Positions 54,702 to 63,628 of a stretch of DNA of 64,000 nt are shown one piece after another (the first letter of the stretch is position 1; the number at the start of each line of letters is the position of its first letter). The notes beneath the pieces were generated by a model that saw only the letters and a list, made by a program, of their open reading frames with translations, did not search any database and was not told where the DNA came from. The stretch lies in contig NZ_PHUJ01000003.1 of the NCBI RefSeq assembly GCF_002813375.1, positions 4,154,001 through 4,218,000 on the forward strand. Direction: 5' to 3'. A program made the translations under genes and the position numbers. This stretch comes from Pseudonocardia alni (lineage in GTDB: Bacteria > Actinomycetota > Actinomycetes > Mycobacteriales > Pseudonocardiaceae).

Positions 54702-55241
54702 GTGACGACCAGCCGACTCGCCCGCACCATCGGCCGTACGGCCGCCACGACCACCGCCGCCCTGGCGGTCGCCGCCGCGGCCGTGCTCGTCCCGGCCGGG
54801 GTCGCCTCGGCCGCACCCGCGACGCCGGCGGGGGACCCGGCGCCCGGTGCCTGCCGCCCGGCGAACCAGCAGGCGACCATCCACCCGGCCCCGGGCAGCG
54901 CCGGACACCGTCACTACACGGTCGTGCTCAGCGCGGCCCCGGGCACGTCGCCGTGCCTTCTGTCCGGATCGCCGTCGGACCTGGTGTTCAGCCTGAACGG
55001 TTCGCCGCGCGCCTCCGAGGTCGCGGTGCCCTACGGCGACCAGACCCGCGCCGTCGAGTTCGGGCCGGGCGAGCCCGTGCAGTTCGACGTGCAGGTCCGC
55101 GACTCCGCCGGACCCGCACGGGCGAACGAGGTGCAGTTCTCGCTGCACGGTCCCGGCGGTGACGTCCCGGGCGGCTTCCTGGCCCGGGGACCGATCGGCG
55201 TCGACGCCGGCATCCAGGTCGGGCCGGTCACCGAGCGCTGA
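54702..55241 (+). CDS. Secreted DUF4232-domain protein
   Basis: The 179-aa product has a signal peptide (TAALAVAAAAVLVPAGVASA, cleavage near residue 38) and a DUF4232 beta-sandwich with the usual cysteine pair: ACRPANQQATIHPAPGSAGH and TSPCLLSGSPSDLVF. It ends in an Ig-like strand block, QFDVQVRDSAGPARANEVQF. GTG 54702 follows GGGAGAGG. DUF4232 proteins are exported or lipid-anchored; their role is unknown. Confidence 0.85.
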   Translation: MTTSRLARTIGRTAATTTAALAVAAAAVLVPAGVASAAPATPAGDPAPGACRPANQQATIHPAPGSAGHRHYTVVLSAAPGTSPCLLSGSPSDLVFSLNGSPRASEVAVPYGDQTRAVEFGPGEPVQFDVQVRDSAGPARANEVQFSLHGPGGDVPGGFLARGPIGVDAGIQVGPVTER

Positions 55242-55272
55242 CCCGGGGCCGTCGCCCCGGACCACCGGCCAC

Positions 55273-55306
55273 GCGGCGGCCGCGGTGCGCGATCCGCGGC
55301 CGCCGC
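55273..55306. terminator. Bidirectional hairpin terminator
   Basis: GCGGCGGCCGCGG (55273-55285) pairs perfectly with 55294-55306 over 8 nt, between convergent DUF4232 and ogt genes. Confidence 0.75.
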
Positions 55307-55313
55307 GGCGGTC

Positions 55314-55811
55314 TCAGACCGCCTCGTGCTCCAGCAGCCACCGCTTCACGGCCAGGCCGTAGCGGAACCCGCCCAGGCTCCCGTCGGTGCGCAGCACCCG
55401 GTGGCACGGGACGAACAGCGCCGCCGCGTTGAACGCGCAGGCACCCGCCGCGGCCCGCACCGCCGCGGGGCGGCCGGTCTTCTCGGCGTAGCCGGTGTAG
55501 GTGACCGGTGCCCCCGCGGGGACGGTCCGCAGCACGTCCCACGCCAGCTCCCGGTAGGGGCCGGACCGCTGGCGGACGGGCACGTCGTCGATCACCGACA
55601 GGTCGCCGCCGTGGTAGCGGTCGACCGCCTCGCCGACCGCACCGAGGTCGCCCTCGACCACGGTCGCCGGGGCCAGCGAGCGGTGCACCAGGGCGAGCAG
55701 CTCGTCGACCGAGGCGGTCCAGCCGGAGGCGAGGACGTGTCCGTCGTCGTCGACGACGGTGGTGAACGGCCCGGCCGGGGTGTCCCGTGTGGACCACGTC
55801 GCTGTGCTCAT
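55314..55811 (-). CDS. ogt: Methylated-DNA-[protein]-cysteine S-methyltransferase
   Basis: Removes O6-alkyl groups from guanine by irreversible transfer to C136 in the LFVPCHRVLRTDGSLGG motif. The 165-aa protein has the N-terminal beta domain and the wing/recognition helix VTYTGYAEKTGRPAAVRAAA. ATG 55811 overlaps the stop of the Ada/AlkA gene (ATGA), so both repair proteins are made together. Confidence 0.95.
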   Translation of the reverse strand: MSTATWSTRDTPAGPFTTVVDDDGHVLASGWTASVDELLALVHRSLAPATVVEGDLGAVGEAVDRYHGGDLSVIDDVPVRQRSGPYRELAWDVLRTVPAGAPVTYTGYAEKTGRPAAVRAAAGACAFNAAALFVPCHRVLRTDGSLGGFRYGLAVKRWLLEHEAV

Positions 55812-57301
55812 GCGCTCCTCCGAGCAGTGGTGGTGGCGGCGGACGTCGCGGCCCGCCAGAGATGGGTGGCGGCGTAGGACCGCCAGGGGGCCCAGGCGTG
55901 GGCGCGCGCGGTGAGCGCCGCCTCGTCGCCGGGCAGTCCGAGCGCCTCGGCTCCGCGGCGCACCGCGAGGTCGGAGGCGAGCAGCTCGTCGGGGTCGCCC
56001 AGGACGCGCATGGCCAGGTAGCCGGCGCTCCACGGACCGATCCCGGGCAGCGCGCACAGCTCGGCGCGCAGCCCGTCCGGGTCGCGCCCGGGGTCGAGGG
56101 CGAGGGTGCCGTCGGCGAGCGCGGCGCACAGCCCCCGCAGCGACGACGCCCGCCGGGCCGGCCCCGCGATGTCGGCGTCGGCGAGGGTCCCCGGCCCCGG
56201 GAACAGCAGGTGCGGCCCGTCGTCGTCGCGCAGCTCGGCGGGCAGCGGCGTCCCGTGCACGGCCGCGAGACGGGCCGCGGCGGTACGGGCGGCGGCGACC
56301 GACACCTGCTGGCCCAGCACCGTGCGCACCGCCGTCTCGGCCGGGTCGACGGTGCCCGCCAGCCGGATCCCGGGCGTCGCGGCGACCAGCGGGGCGAGAG
56401 CGTCGTCGGCGCCCAGTACGGCGTCGACGGCGAGCGGGTCGGCGTCGAGGTCGAGCAGCCGGCGCAGCCGCGACACCGCGGGCCCGACGTCCCGCGGGTC
56501 GGACGCCCGCAGCGTCGCCACCACGGCCCCGGCCCGCGCGGTCAGGTCCAGCGCGACGACGGCCGGTCCGTGCGGCAGCGCCAGCGTGCGCCGGTAGGTG
56601 CCGCCGGTGACGGCCTCGACGCCGTCGACGGCGCGGGCCGCGAGGTGGTCGAGCAGGCCGTGCGGGTCGAACGGGGACCGGTAGGGCAGGCGCAGGACCA
56701 GCGCCCCCGGCGGACCGGGCTCACGGGTCCGCGACCGGCGGGCGGCCTCGGCGCGCAGCTGCGAGGGCGGGACGCCGTAGACGGTGCGGACGGTGTCGTT
56801 GAACTGGCGGACGCTGCCGAACCCGGCGGCGAACGCGACGTCGGCCAGCCCGAGCGGGGTGGTCTCGACCAGGATGCGGGCGGTGTGCGCGCGCTGCGCG
56901 CGGGCCAGGGCCAGCGGTCCGGCGCCCACCTCGGAGGTGAGGATCCGGCCGAGCTGGCGGGGTGAGTAGCCCAGCCGCGACGCGAGCCCGGGGACCCCGT
57001 CGCGCTCGACGACGCCGTCGGCGATCAGGCGCATGGCCCGCCCGGCGGCGTCCGCGCGCAGGTTCCACTCCGGCGAGCCGGGGACGGCGTCGGGCAGGCA
57101 CCGCCGGCAGGCCCGGTAGCCCGCGGTCTGCGCGGCGGCCGCGGTGCGCAGGAACTCGACGTTGCGCGAGCGCGGAGGCGGTACCGGGCAGGACGGGCGG
57201 CAGTAGATGCCGGTGGTGCGCACGGCCGTGACGAACTGGCCGTCGAACCGCGCGTCCTTGGCGGCGACGGCGCGGTAACAGGCGTCGTGGTCGAGCAGCA
57301 C
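55808..57301 (-). CDS. alkA: Ada regulatory domain fused to AlkA DNA glycosylase
   Basis: A 497-aa fusion. Residues 1-75 form the Ada zinc domain with C34, C38, C65 and C68 (C34 or C38 being the methyl acceptor). Residues 80-185 are an AraC-type helix-turn-helix (ARILVETTPLGLADVAFAAG, FGSVRQFNDTVRTVYGVPPS). Then comes AlkA_N and the HhH-GPD glycosylase with LPGIGPWSAGYLAMRVLGDP and catalytic Asp in LLASDLAVRRG. It therefore senses methyl-phosphotriesters, activates transcription and excises 3-methyladenine. GTG 57301. Together with ogt it makes a complete adaptive-response unit. Confidence 0.93.
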   Translation of the reverse strand: MLLDHDACYRAVAAKDARFDGQFVTAVRTTGIYCRPSCPVPPPRSRNVEFLRTAAAAQTAGYRACRRCLPDAVPGSPEWNLRADAAGRAMRLIADGVVERDGVPGLASRLGYSPRQLGRILTSEVGAGPLALARAQRAHTARILVETTPLGLADVAFAAGFGSVRQFNDTVRTVYGVPPSQLRAEAARRSRTREPGPPGALVLRLPYRSPFDPHGLLDHLAARAVDGVEAVTGGTYRRTLALPHGPAVVALDLTARAGAVVATLRASDPRDVGPAVSRLRRLLDLDADPLAVDAVLGADDALAPLVAATPGIRLAGTVDPAETAVRTVLGQQVSVAAARTAAARLAAVHGTPLPAELRDDDGPHLLFPGPGTLADADIAGPARRASSLRGLCAALADGTLALDPGRDPDGLRAELCALPGIGPWSAGYLAMRVLGDPDELLASDLAVRRGAEALGLPGDEAALTARAHAWAPWRSYAATHLWRAATSAATTTARRSA

Positions 57302-57370
57302 GGCACCGACGATGCCACTCCGCGACCGCCGTCACTGGCGGGAATCGGTCACCGGTGTCCGGGATCCGGT

Positions 57371-57808
57371 CTACGGGCAGAGCGCGCCCGACACCCACCC
57401 CTGCTCGCAGGCGAAGCGGACCTCCTCCTCGCGCGAGGCGTCCCGGTCGGGGACCCCCGACGGGCGCTCGCGGGTCCGCTCCGGGGTGGTGCGCGGCGGG
57501 TCGGCCGGGGCCGGGGTCGCGACGGGGGCGGGTTCGACCGGCTCGGGGGCCGCCGTCTCCCGCTCCCGGGTGACGCCGCCGGTGTCGTCACGCACGACGG
57601 GTGCGCTCCCGCCCGACGGGGCCGGTGCCGGGGCCGGGACGAGCGGTGGGGGAGCGGGTGCCGGCGGGGCGGGCGCGACCGGCGGTGCCGGGGGCAGTGC
57701 GGGCTCCTCCCGGCCGGCCGCGGTCAGCGACACCGCGGACACGGTCCCGGCGGTGGTCAGGACCGCGATCCCCGCGGTCAGCAGGGCGTGCATTCCGGGC
57801 AGGCGCAC
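57371..57808 (-). CDS. Small secreted Pro-rich protein with C-terminal CExG...C motif
   Basis: The 145-aa product has a signal peptide (HALLTAGIAVLTTAGTVSAV), a long Pro/Ala linker (30-65), a charged middle and an end, EEEVRFACEQGWVSGALCP. The last part resembles that of the gene at 61407-61847 (QMQYLCERGLVPRSDC). GTG 57808 follows GAGGGG. No family is recognised. Probably wall-associated. Confidence 0.65.
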   Translation of the reverse strand: MRLPGMHALLTAGIAVLTTAGTVSAVSLTAAGREEPALPPAPPVAPAPPAPAPPPLVPAPAPAPSGGSAPVVRDDTGGVTRERETAAPEPVEPAPVATPAPADPPRTTPERTRERPSGVPDRDASREEEVRFACEQGWVSGALCP

Positions 57809-58018
57809 GACGTCCCCCTCGGTCTCGGTCGTCGAAGCTCGGCCCGGACGGATGTGGTGCGCGGCCGTCCGGGTGATGGGAGCCGTTCGACGATGGCTGT
57901 GCGTCACCTGTGCGTCGTGCGACGGAGTATGCCTTACGCCCATCGGAGCAGTGACGGAGACTGAGGGTGATCGTTCCTGGTGGGTGTCGTGTCCTGGTCC
58001 CGGGGTGGGTACGGGATC

Positions 58019-59503
58019 ATGGTCGTCGGCACGGACGAACTGGAGGCGATCATCGCGACCGAGGCCGTCGAGACCGGCCCCGGGCCCCGTCGCGCCGGGC
58101 GGGCGACCGCGGCCCGCACCCGCATCGTCGGATGGGTCCTGCTGCTCGTGCTGGCGTCGCTGGGCGTCGTCACGCTGCTGACCTGGATGCTGCTGATCGA
58201 CGAGACCGACCGCCGGATCGACGACGCGCTGAACTCCGAGATCGCCGAGTTCGCCCGCGTCACCGAGACCGGCGTCAACCCGACGACCGGCCAGCCGTAC
58301 TCCTCGGTCGACGAGATCCTGCGGTCGGTGATCGCCGCCAACGTCGCGCGGCCGAACGAGAAGTTCCTCGGCTACCTCGACGGGCGCTTCCGCTGGGAGT
58401 CCCGGCGGACCAGCCCGCGGGTGCTGCTGCGCGAGGACCCGGCGTTCGCCGCGCTGGTCGCGGACGTCCGCCGTCCCACCCGCGGCTCCTACCTCAGCTC
58501 GGCGGGCGAGGTGCGCTGGTCGGCACTGCCGGTCGGGCTCGCCGGCGACCCACAGCGCGGCGTCATCGTGATCGGCTACTTCACCGAGCGCGAGCACGGC
58601 TTCGCCCACGAGGCCGCGCGGCTGATGGGGCTGGTCGGGTTCGGGACGGCGCTGCTGTCCGCGGTCGGGGCGTGGCTGGTGGCCGGGCGCATCCTGCGGC
58701 CGCTGCGTGACGTCGCCGCGACGGCCCGCACCATCACCGGGCGGGACCTGTCGCGCAGGGTGCCGCAGCGGGCCCGGGCCCGCGACGAGATCGCCGAGCT
58801 GGCCACCACGCTGAACGCGATGCTCGACCGGGTGCAGAGCGGGATGGTGTCCCAGCGGCGGTTCGTCGACGACGCCGGGCACGAGCTGCGCACCCCGATC
58901 ACCATCGTCCGGGGGCACCTCGGGGTGCTCGACCCGCGCGACCCCGACGACGTCGCCGAGACCGTCGCCCTGGTCGACGACGAGCTGGAGCGCATGAACC
59001 GGCTGGTGTCGGAGATGCTCGCGCTGACCCGGGCCGAGCAGCCGTCGCTGCTGCGGACCGAGACCGTCGACGTCGGCGTGCTGACCCGGGAGCTGTTCGA
59101 GAAGCTGACCGGCCTCGCCGACCGGGACTGGCGGCTGGAGTCGGTGGCCGCGGTGCGGTGCCGGCTGGACCCGCAGCGGATCACCCAGGCCGTCGTCGCG
59201 CTGGCCGACAACGCGACCCGGTTCACCGGTGACGGCGACCGGATCGCGCTCGGCTCGGAGGCGGTCGACGGGCGGGTGCGGATCTGGGTGGCCGACTCCG
59301 GACCGGGCGTCGCACCGGAGGACCGGCACCGGGTGTTCCGGCGCTTCGCGCGCGGCGACGACGCGCCCCGCTCCGACGGCGCCGGTCTCGGGCTGTCCAT
59401 CGTCGAGGCCATCGCGACGACACACGGCGGCCGCGTGCTGCTCGAGAGCACACCCGGGCACGGGGCGACCTTCACGCTGGACCTGCCGAGGAGCGAGACG
59501 TGA
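58019..59503 (+). CDS. Two-component sensor histidine kinase
   Basis: The 494-aa protein has a short cytoplasmic tail, span 1 (about 43-67), a periplasmic sensor region of about 120 residues, span 2 (about 200-220), HAMP, the H-box FVDDAGHELRTPITIVRGHL with phospho-accepting H288, and the ATPase part with DNATRFT (N box), DSGPGV and SDGAGLGLSIV (G boxes). ATG 58019 is chosen; GTG 57980 upstream is possible. Its stop overlaps the response regulator's GTG (GTGA). The stimulus is unknown. Confidence 0.93.
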   Translation: MVVGTDELEAIIATEAVETGPGPRRAGRATAARTRIVGWVLLLVLASLGVVTLLTWMLLIDETDRRIDDALNSEIAEFARVTETGVNPTTGQPYSSVDEILRSVIAANVARPNEKFLGYLDGRFRWESRRTSPRVLLREDPAFAALVADVRRPTRGSYLSSAGEVRWSALPVGLAGDPQRGVIVIGYFTEREHGFAHEAARLMGLVGFGTALLSAVGAWLVAGRILRPLRDVAATARTITGRDLSRRVPQRARARDEIAELATTLNAMLDRVQSGMVSQRRFVDDAGHELRTPITIVRGHLGVLDPRDPDDVAETVALVDDELERMNRLVSEMLALTRAEQPSLLRTETVDVGVLTRELFEKLTGLADRDWRLESVAAVRCRLDPQRITQAVVALADNATRFTGDGDRIALGSEAVDGRVRIWVADSGPGVAPEDRHRVFRRFARGDDAPRSDGAGLGLSIVEAIATTHGGRVLLESTPGHGATFTLDLPRSET

Positions 59504-60171
59504 GCAGCCGGATCCTGGTGGCCGAGGACGAGCCGCGCATCGCGTCGTTCGTGAAGAAGGGCCTGGTCGGAGCCGGGTTCGAGGTCACGGTCGTTGCCGA
59601 CGGGGCCGGTGTGCACGACCACGCCGTGACCGGTGGGTTCGACCTGCTGGTGCTCGACATCGGGCTGCCGGGGATGGACGGCTTCGAGGTCCTGCGCCGG
59701 CTGCGGGCGGCGGGCAGCGCCGTCCCGGTGATCATCCTGACCGCGCGCGACAGCGTGCACGACACCGTCGCCGGGCTGACCGGCGGCGCCGACGACTACA
59801 TGGCCAAGCCGTTCCGGTTCGAGGAGCTGGTGGCCCGGATCCGGCTGCGGCTGGAGCGCGCCCGTCCCGTCCCGGACCCGGACGTGCTGACCTTCCACGG
59901 GCTCGAGCTCGACCCCCGTACCCGGCACGTGAGCGTGCACGGCCGCACCGTCGAGCTGTCGGCGCGCGAGTGCGCGCTGGCCGGGACGTTCCTGCGTCAC
60001 CCGGGCCAGGTGCTGTCCCGCGACCAGCTGCTCCGGCTGGTGTGGGGGCCCGCCGAGTCGGGGGCGTCGTCCAACGTGGTGGACGTCTACGTCCGCTACC
60101 TGCGCCGCAAGCTCGGCGCCGGCTGGATCGCGACCGTGCGCGGCGCGGGCTACCGGCTCGAACCGGGCTGA
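59500..60171 (+). CDS. OmpR/PhoB-family response regulator
   Basis: The 223-aa protein has a receiver domain (residues 4-115) with acidic pocket EDE near residues 10-12, phospho-acceptor D53 (VLDIGLPGMDGFEV), T81-A (ILTAR) and K (AKPF). The C-terminal winged helix (about 130-222) includes SARECALAGTFLRHPGQVLS and VDVYVRYLRRKLG. GTG 59500 is coupled to the kinase stop. Confidence 0.94.
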   Translation: MSSRILVAEDEPRIASFVKKGLVGAGFEVTVVADGAGVHDHAVTGGFDLLVLDIGLPGMDGFEVLRRLRAAGSAVPVIILTARDSVHDTVAGLTGGADDYMAKPFRFEELVARIRLRLERARPVPDPDVLTFHGLELDPRTRHVSVHGRTVELSARECALAGTFLRHPGQVLSRDQLLRLVWGPAESGASSNVVDVYVRYLRRKLGAGWIATVRGAGYRLEPG

Positions 60172-60196
60172 GCGGACCCGACTACCCTGGTCGTCC

Positions 60197-61270
60197 GTGT
60201 CCCTCACCCTCGGCATCGTCGGCCTGCCCAACGTCGGCAAGTCGACCCTGTTCAACGCGCTGACCCGCAACGACGTGCTGGCCGCGAACTACCCGTTCGC
60301 GACGATCGAGCCCAACGTCGGCGTCGTCCCGCTCCCCGACGCGCGCCTGGGGACGCTGGCCGAGATCTTCTCGTCGGAGAAGATCATCCCGGCGTCGGTG
60401 TCCTTCGTCGACATCGCCGGCATCGTCAAGGGCGCGTCCGAGGGCGCGGGCCTGGGCAACAAGTTCCTCGCGAACATCCGTGAGTCCGACGCGATCTGCC
60501 AGGTCGTGCGCGTCTTCGACGACCCGGACGTGGTGCACGTCGACGGCCGCATCGACGCCGCGAGCGACATCGAGACGATCGCGACCGAGCTGGTCCTGGC
60601 CGACCTGCAGACGCTGGAGAAGGCGATCCCGCGGCTGGAGAAGGAGGCCCGCACCCAGAAGGACCGCAAGCCGGTCCTGGACGCCGCGAACGCCGCCGTC
60701 GCGATCCTCAACGAGGGCCGGACGCTGTTCCAGGCGAAGGCCGACACCGAGCTGCTGCGCGAGCTGACCCTGCTCACCACGAAGCCGTTCCTCTACGTCT
60801 TCAACGCCGACGAGGCCGTCCTCACCGACGACGCCCGGCGCACGGAGCTCACCGAGCTCGTCGCCCCCGCCCAGGCGGTGTTCCTCGACGCCAAGGTCGA
60901 GGCCGAGCTGCTGGAGCTCGACGACTCCTCCGCCGCCGAGCTGCTGGAGTCCATCGGGCAGGACGAGCCGGGCCTGGCCCAGCTCGCACGGGCCGGGTTC
61001 TCCACCCTCGGGCTGCAGACCTACCTGACCGCCGGGCCCAAGGAGTCGCGCGCCTGGACCATCCCGCAGGGCGCCACCGCGCCGCAGGCGGCCGGGGTCA
61101 TCCACACCGACTTCGAGCGGGGTTTCATCAAGGCCGAGATCGTCTCGTTCGACGACCTGGTCGCCGCAGGGTCGATGAACGCCGCGAAGTCCGCGGGCAA
61201 GGTGCGGATGGAGGGGAAGGACTACGTCATGCACGACGGCGACGTGGTCGAGTTCCGCTTCAACGTCTGA
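60197..61270 (+). CDS. ychF: Redox-regulated ATPase YchF/OLA1
   Basis: A ribosome-associated P-loop protein of the Obg family that prefers ATP. The 357-aa product has the P-loop GLPNVGKST (residues 9-17), the G2/G3 region ANYPFATIEPNVGVVPLPD and VDIAGIVKGASEGAGLGNKF, the NADE motif in place of NKxD (YVFNADEAV), and a C-terminal TGS domain (IHTDFERGFIKAEIV). GTG 60197. It matches Rv1112. Confidence 0.96.
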   Translation: MSLTLGIVGLPNVGKSTLFNALTRNDVLAANYPFATIEPNVGVVPLPDARLGTLAEIFSSEKIIPASVSFVDIAGIVKGASEGAGLGNKFLANIRESDAICQVVRVFDDPDVVHVDGRIDAASDIETIATELVLADLQTLEKAIPRLEKEARTQKDRKPVLDAANAAVAILNEGRTLFQAKADTELLRELTLLTTKPFLYVFNADEAVLTDDARRTELTELVAPAQAVFLDAKVEAELLELDDSSAAELLESIGQDEPGLAQLARAGFSTLGLQTYLTAGPKESRAWTIPQGATAPQAAGVIHTDFERGFIKAEIVSFDDLVAAGSMNAAKSAGKVRMEGKDYVMHDGDVVEFRFNV

Positions 61271-61406
61271 CCCGCGGCGGTCCCGCCCGTCGTCCCTCAT
61301 CAGAAGGGGTGACGATCCGGCGTACGCGCTGACCGTCGTCGCGCCACGCACGACACTGTGGGCCGGTCCCGGGGCGGGGCCGGTGTGACCGGCTGGGGGA
61401 ACGACG

Positions 61407-61847
61407 ATGGGCATGGGCCGCTTCGCCGTGGCGGCCGTCGTCGCCGCCGTGTTCGCCACCAGCGCGTGCGCCGCCGCGTCCGGCGCCGAGCGGGTCACCA
61501 CCCCGGAGTCCGCGGCCGCTTCGGTGTCCGTCCCGTTCGCGCCCGCCGCCGGTGTGCTGTCCCGGGCCGAGCCGGGTGCGGCGGTGGACACCGCGATCGT
61601 CGCGGCCCGCCGGGCGATGGACCGGGCTGCGGCCGCCGAGGCGCGGGCGGCGGAGGAGAGCCGGGCGAGGACGTCCGGTGACGACTGCGCGGCACGGGCG
61701 ATGGCCGCCGGGCGGTTCGACCCGTCGTGCTCGGCCTACCAGGGGTATCTCGACCCGGGCACGTCCGCGGGCCGGGCGCCGACCAGCGGCGAGACCCAGA
61801 TGCAGTACCTGTGCGAGCGGGGTCTGGTGCCCCGGAGCGACTGCTGA
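61407..61847 (+). CDS. Small secreted protein with C-terminal CExG...C motif
   Basis: The 146-aa protein has a signal peptide (FAVAAVVAAVFATSACAA); C21 follows TSA, which is not a good lipobox. The middle is Ala/Glu-rich and helical (AARRAMDRAAAAEARAAEES). The C-terminal 60 residues have four cysteines (DDCAARAM, DPSCSAY, YLCERG, SDC). The end resembles the gene at 57371-57808. ATG 61407 follows GGGGGAACG. No family recognised. Confidence 0.65.
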   Translation: MGMGRFAVAAVVAAVFATSACAAASGAERVTTPESAAASVSVPFAPAAGVLSRAEPGAAVDTAIVAARRAMDRAAAAEARAAEESRARTSGDDCAARAMAAGRFDPSCSAYQGYLDPGTSAGRAPTSGETQMQYLCERGLVPRSDC

Positions 61848-62064
61848 CCCGGCGCGACGTCACCGGCGGGGGTGCTCCGCTGCCGGTCCGGTTCGACGGG
61901 GTCGCTGACGCCCGATCTCCCGACGCGCTGTCTCATATCGCGACGCTGCAGTGTGTCCCACGCCACTACCGTCGGATCCGCCGTGACGATCACCCGGGGG
62001 CCGGGCTCGTGACGGTTCCGCGCCCGACCCGGTGACGCGGCCCGACCGACACGGGGGAACCCAC

Positions 62065-62502
62065 ATGGCCGAGCAGGTCCACCGGTTGATCTACCGCAGT
62101 CACAGCACGGTGCCGCGCGAGCGCCGCGACGAGGTCCTCGCCGAGATCTTCGACGTGGCCCGGTCGAAGAACAAGAAGGCCGGTGTCACCGGGGCGCTGC
62201 TGATCTCCGACAACTGGTTCGTCCAGACCCTGGAGGGCGACGAGACGGTCGTCACCGAGCTCTTCGAGAAGATCCGGGAGGACGACCGGCACACCGATGT
62301 GTCGGTCGTCGAGTCGGCGACGGTGGAGGACCGGGTGTTCTCCCGCTGGTCGATGGCCCGCATCTCCCCGATCGGGCGCTCGGACATCCCGCTGCACGAC
62401 GTCGAGGGCCGCATCCGGCCCGCCGCGCCGGACCAGCCCGGGCGGGAGCAGCAGGACCTGCTCACCCGGATGCGGAACACCATCGGCGCCGACTTCGTCT
62501 GA
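62065..62502 (+). CDS. BLUF-domain blue-light photoreceptor, 145 aa
   Basis: A single BLUF domain, which binds FAD and signals through hydrogen-bond rearrangement. Key residues are visible: Y10 in HRLIYRSHS, N36 in ARSKNKKAGVTGALL, Q54 in FVQTLEGDE, and a Trp/Met pair in SRWSMARIS. There is no output domain, so it belongs to the short stand-alone type that acts by protein contact. ATG 62065 has GGGGGAA upstream. No effector is adjacent; the DUF1348/TetR pair follows. Confidence 0.92.
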   Translation: MAEQVHRLIYRSHSTVPRERRDEVLAEIFDVARSKNKKAGVTGALLISDNWFVQTLEGDETVVTELFEKIREDDRHTDVSVVESATVEDRVFSRWSMARISPIGRSDIPLHDVEGRIRPAAPDQPGREQQDLLTRMRNTIGADFV

Positions 62503-62508
62503 CCCCGC

Positions 62509-62970
62509 TCACCGCAGCGGGATGTCGACACCCCGCTCGGACTCGGGGCGCGGGCCGTGGATCCGCCGCTCCGCCTCGGTGATCGGGACGTCGTTGATGC
62601 TGGCCTCGCGCCGCCGCATGAGTCCCAGCTCGTCGAACTCCCACAGCTCGTTTCCGTAGCTGCGCCACCATCGGCCGTCGGCGTCGCGGGACTCGTACTG
62701 GAATCGGACGGCGATGCGGTTGTCGTCGAACGCCCACAGGCTCTTGCGCAGCGCATAGTCCTGCTCGCGCTGCCACTTCGCCGTCAGCAGCTCGACGATC
62801 TCCTGCCGGCCGGTGGCGAAGGTGTCGCGGTTGCGCCACACCGAGTCCGGTGTGTACGCGCCCGCGACGCGCTCGGGGTCCCGGGTGTTCCAGGCGTCCT
62901 CGGCGGCCTGCACCTTCTGGCGCGCGGTCTCCGCGGTGAACGGCGGGTAGGGCGGACGGCCATCGGTCAC
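62509..62970 (-). CDS. DUF1348/NTF2-like (SnoaL-fold) protein
   Basis: The 153-aa protein matches DUF1348: [40 protein letters not shown], then [20 protein letters not shown] and [18 protein letters not shown]. The fold is that of small-molecule-binding NTF2-like proteins, with unknown substrate. ATG 62970. It is divergent from a TetR gene, with operator-like dyads between. Confidence 0.9.
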   Translation of the reverse strand: MTDGRPPYPPFTAETARQKVQAAEDAWNTRDPERVAGAYTPDSVWRNRDTFATGRQEIVELLTAKWQREQDYALRKSLWAFDDNRIAVRFQYESRDADGRWWRSYGNELWEFDELGLMRRREASINDVPITEAERRIHGPRPESERGVDIPLR

Positions 62971-62988
62971 GACTGTCTCCTCGGTCAG

Positions 62989-63043
62989 TCGAGAACGAGC
63001 GTTCTCGATCTGCTCCGGTAACGTAGGGAACGATCGTTCTCGA
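62989..63043. promoter_or_regulatory. Two TetR-type operators between DUF1348 and TetR genes
   Basis: The first, 62989-63008, is TCGAGAACGAGCGTTCTCGA (9-bp arms). The second centres on the perfect dodecamer GAACGATCGTTC at 63028-63039, with the right arm extending to CGTTCTCGA. Both share the half-site GAACG and their centres are 35 bp apart. They fill the divergent gap. Confidence 0.85.
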
Positions 63044-63060
63044 TGTCAAGGAGGTCATCG

Positions 63061-63621
63061 GTGCCCGCGGCCATCACCGAGGATCAGGCCCGTCTCGACC
63101 GGGACGCCCTGCTGGACGCAGCGGAGCTGCTGTTCTACGAACGCGGCATCCGGGCCGTCGGGATGGACCAGGTCAGGTCGGCGTCGGGGCTCCCGCTCAC
63201 GCGGATCTACCGGGACTTCCCGTCCAAGGAGGACCTCGTCGTCGCGGTGCTCCGTCGGCGCGACGAGCGCTGGCGAGGCGACCTGGCGGCGTACGTGACC
63301 CGGGTCGGGGACCCGCGGCAGCGGCTGCTCGCCGCCTTCGACTGGCTGGGGGAGTGGTTCGCCCGGCCCGGGTTCCGCGGCTGCGCGTGGATCAACGCCT
63401 ACGGCGAGCTCGGCAGCACCTCGGAGCCGGTGCTGCGCGAGGTGCGCAGCCACAAGGAGCTGTTCCACCGGCAGCTCGGGGAGTGGGCGTCGGCGGCCGG
63501 CGTGGATCCCGTCGAGCCGGTCTGCCTGCTCGCGGAGGGGGCGATGGTGACCGCGGCGATCGGCGGGAGCCCGGATCCGGCGCGGCAGGCGCGGGCGGCG
63601 GTGGCGGTGCTGCTGCCCTGA
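63061..63621 (+). CDS. TetR-family transcriptional regulator
   Basis: The 186-aa protein has the N-terminal helix-turn-helix (about residues 14-58: LLDAAELLFYERGIRAVGMD, VRSASGLPLTRIYRDFPSKE) and a C-terminal domain resembling TetR_C for fluoroquinolone/oxidative types (RPGFRGCAWINAYGELG). GTG 63061 is preferred over ATG 63043 because AAGGAGG lies seven bases upstream and the longer form would overlap an operator. It probably represses itself and the DUF1348 gene. Confidence 0.9.
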   Translation: MPAAITEDQARLDRDALLDAAELLFYERGIRAVGMDQVRSASGLPLTRIYRDFPSKEDLVVAVLRRRDERWRGDLAAYVTRVGDPRQRLLAAFDWLGEWFARPGFRGCAWINAYGELGSTSEPVLREVRSHKELFHRQLGEWASAAGVDPVEPVCLLAEGAMVTAAIGGSPDPARQARAAVAVLLP

Positions 63622-63628
63622 CCGGCGG

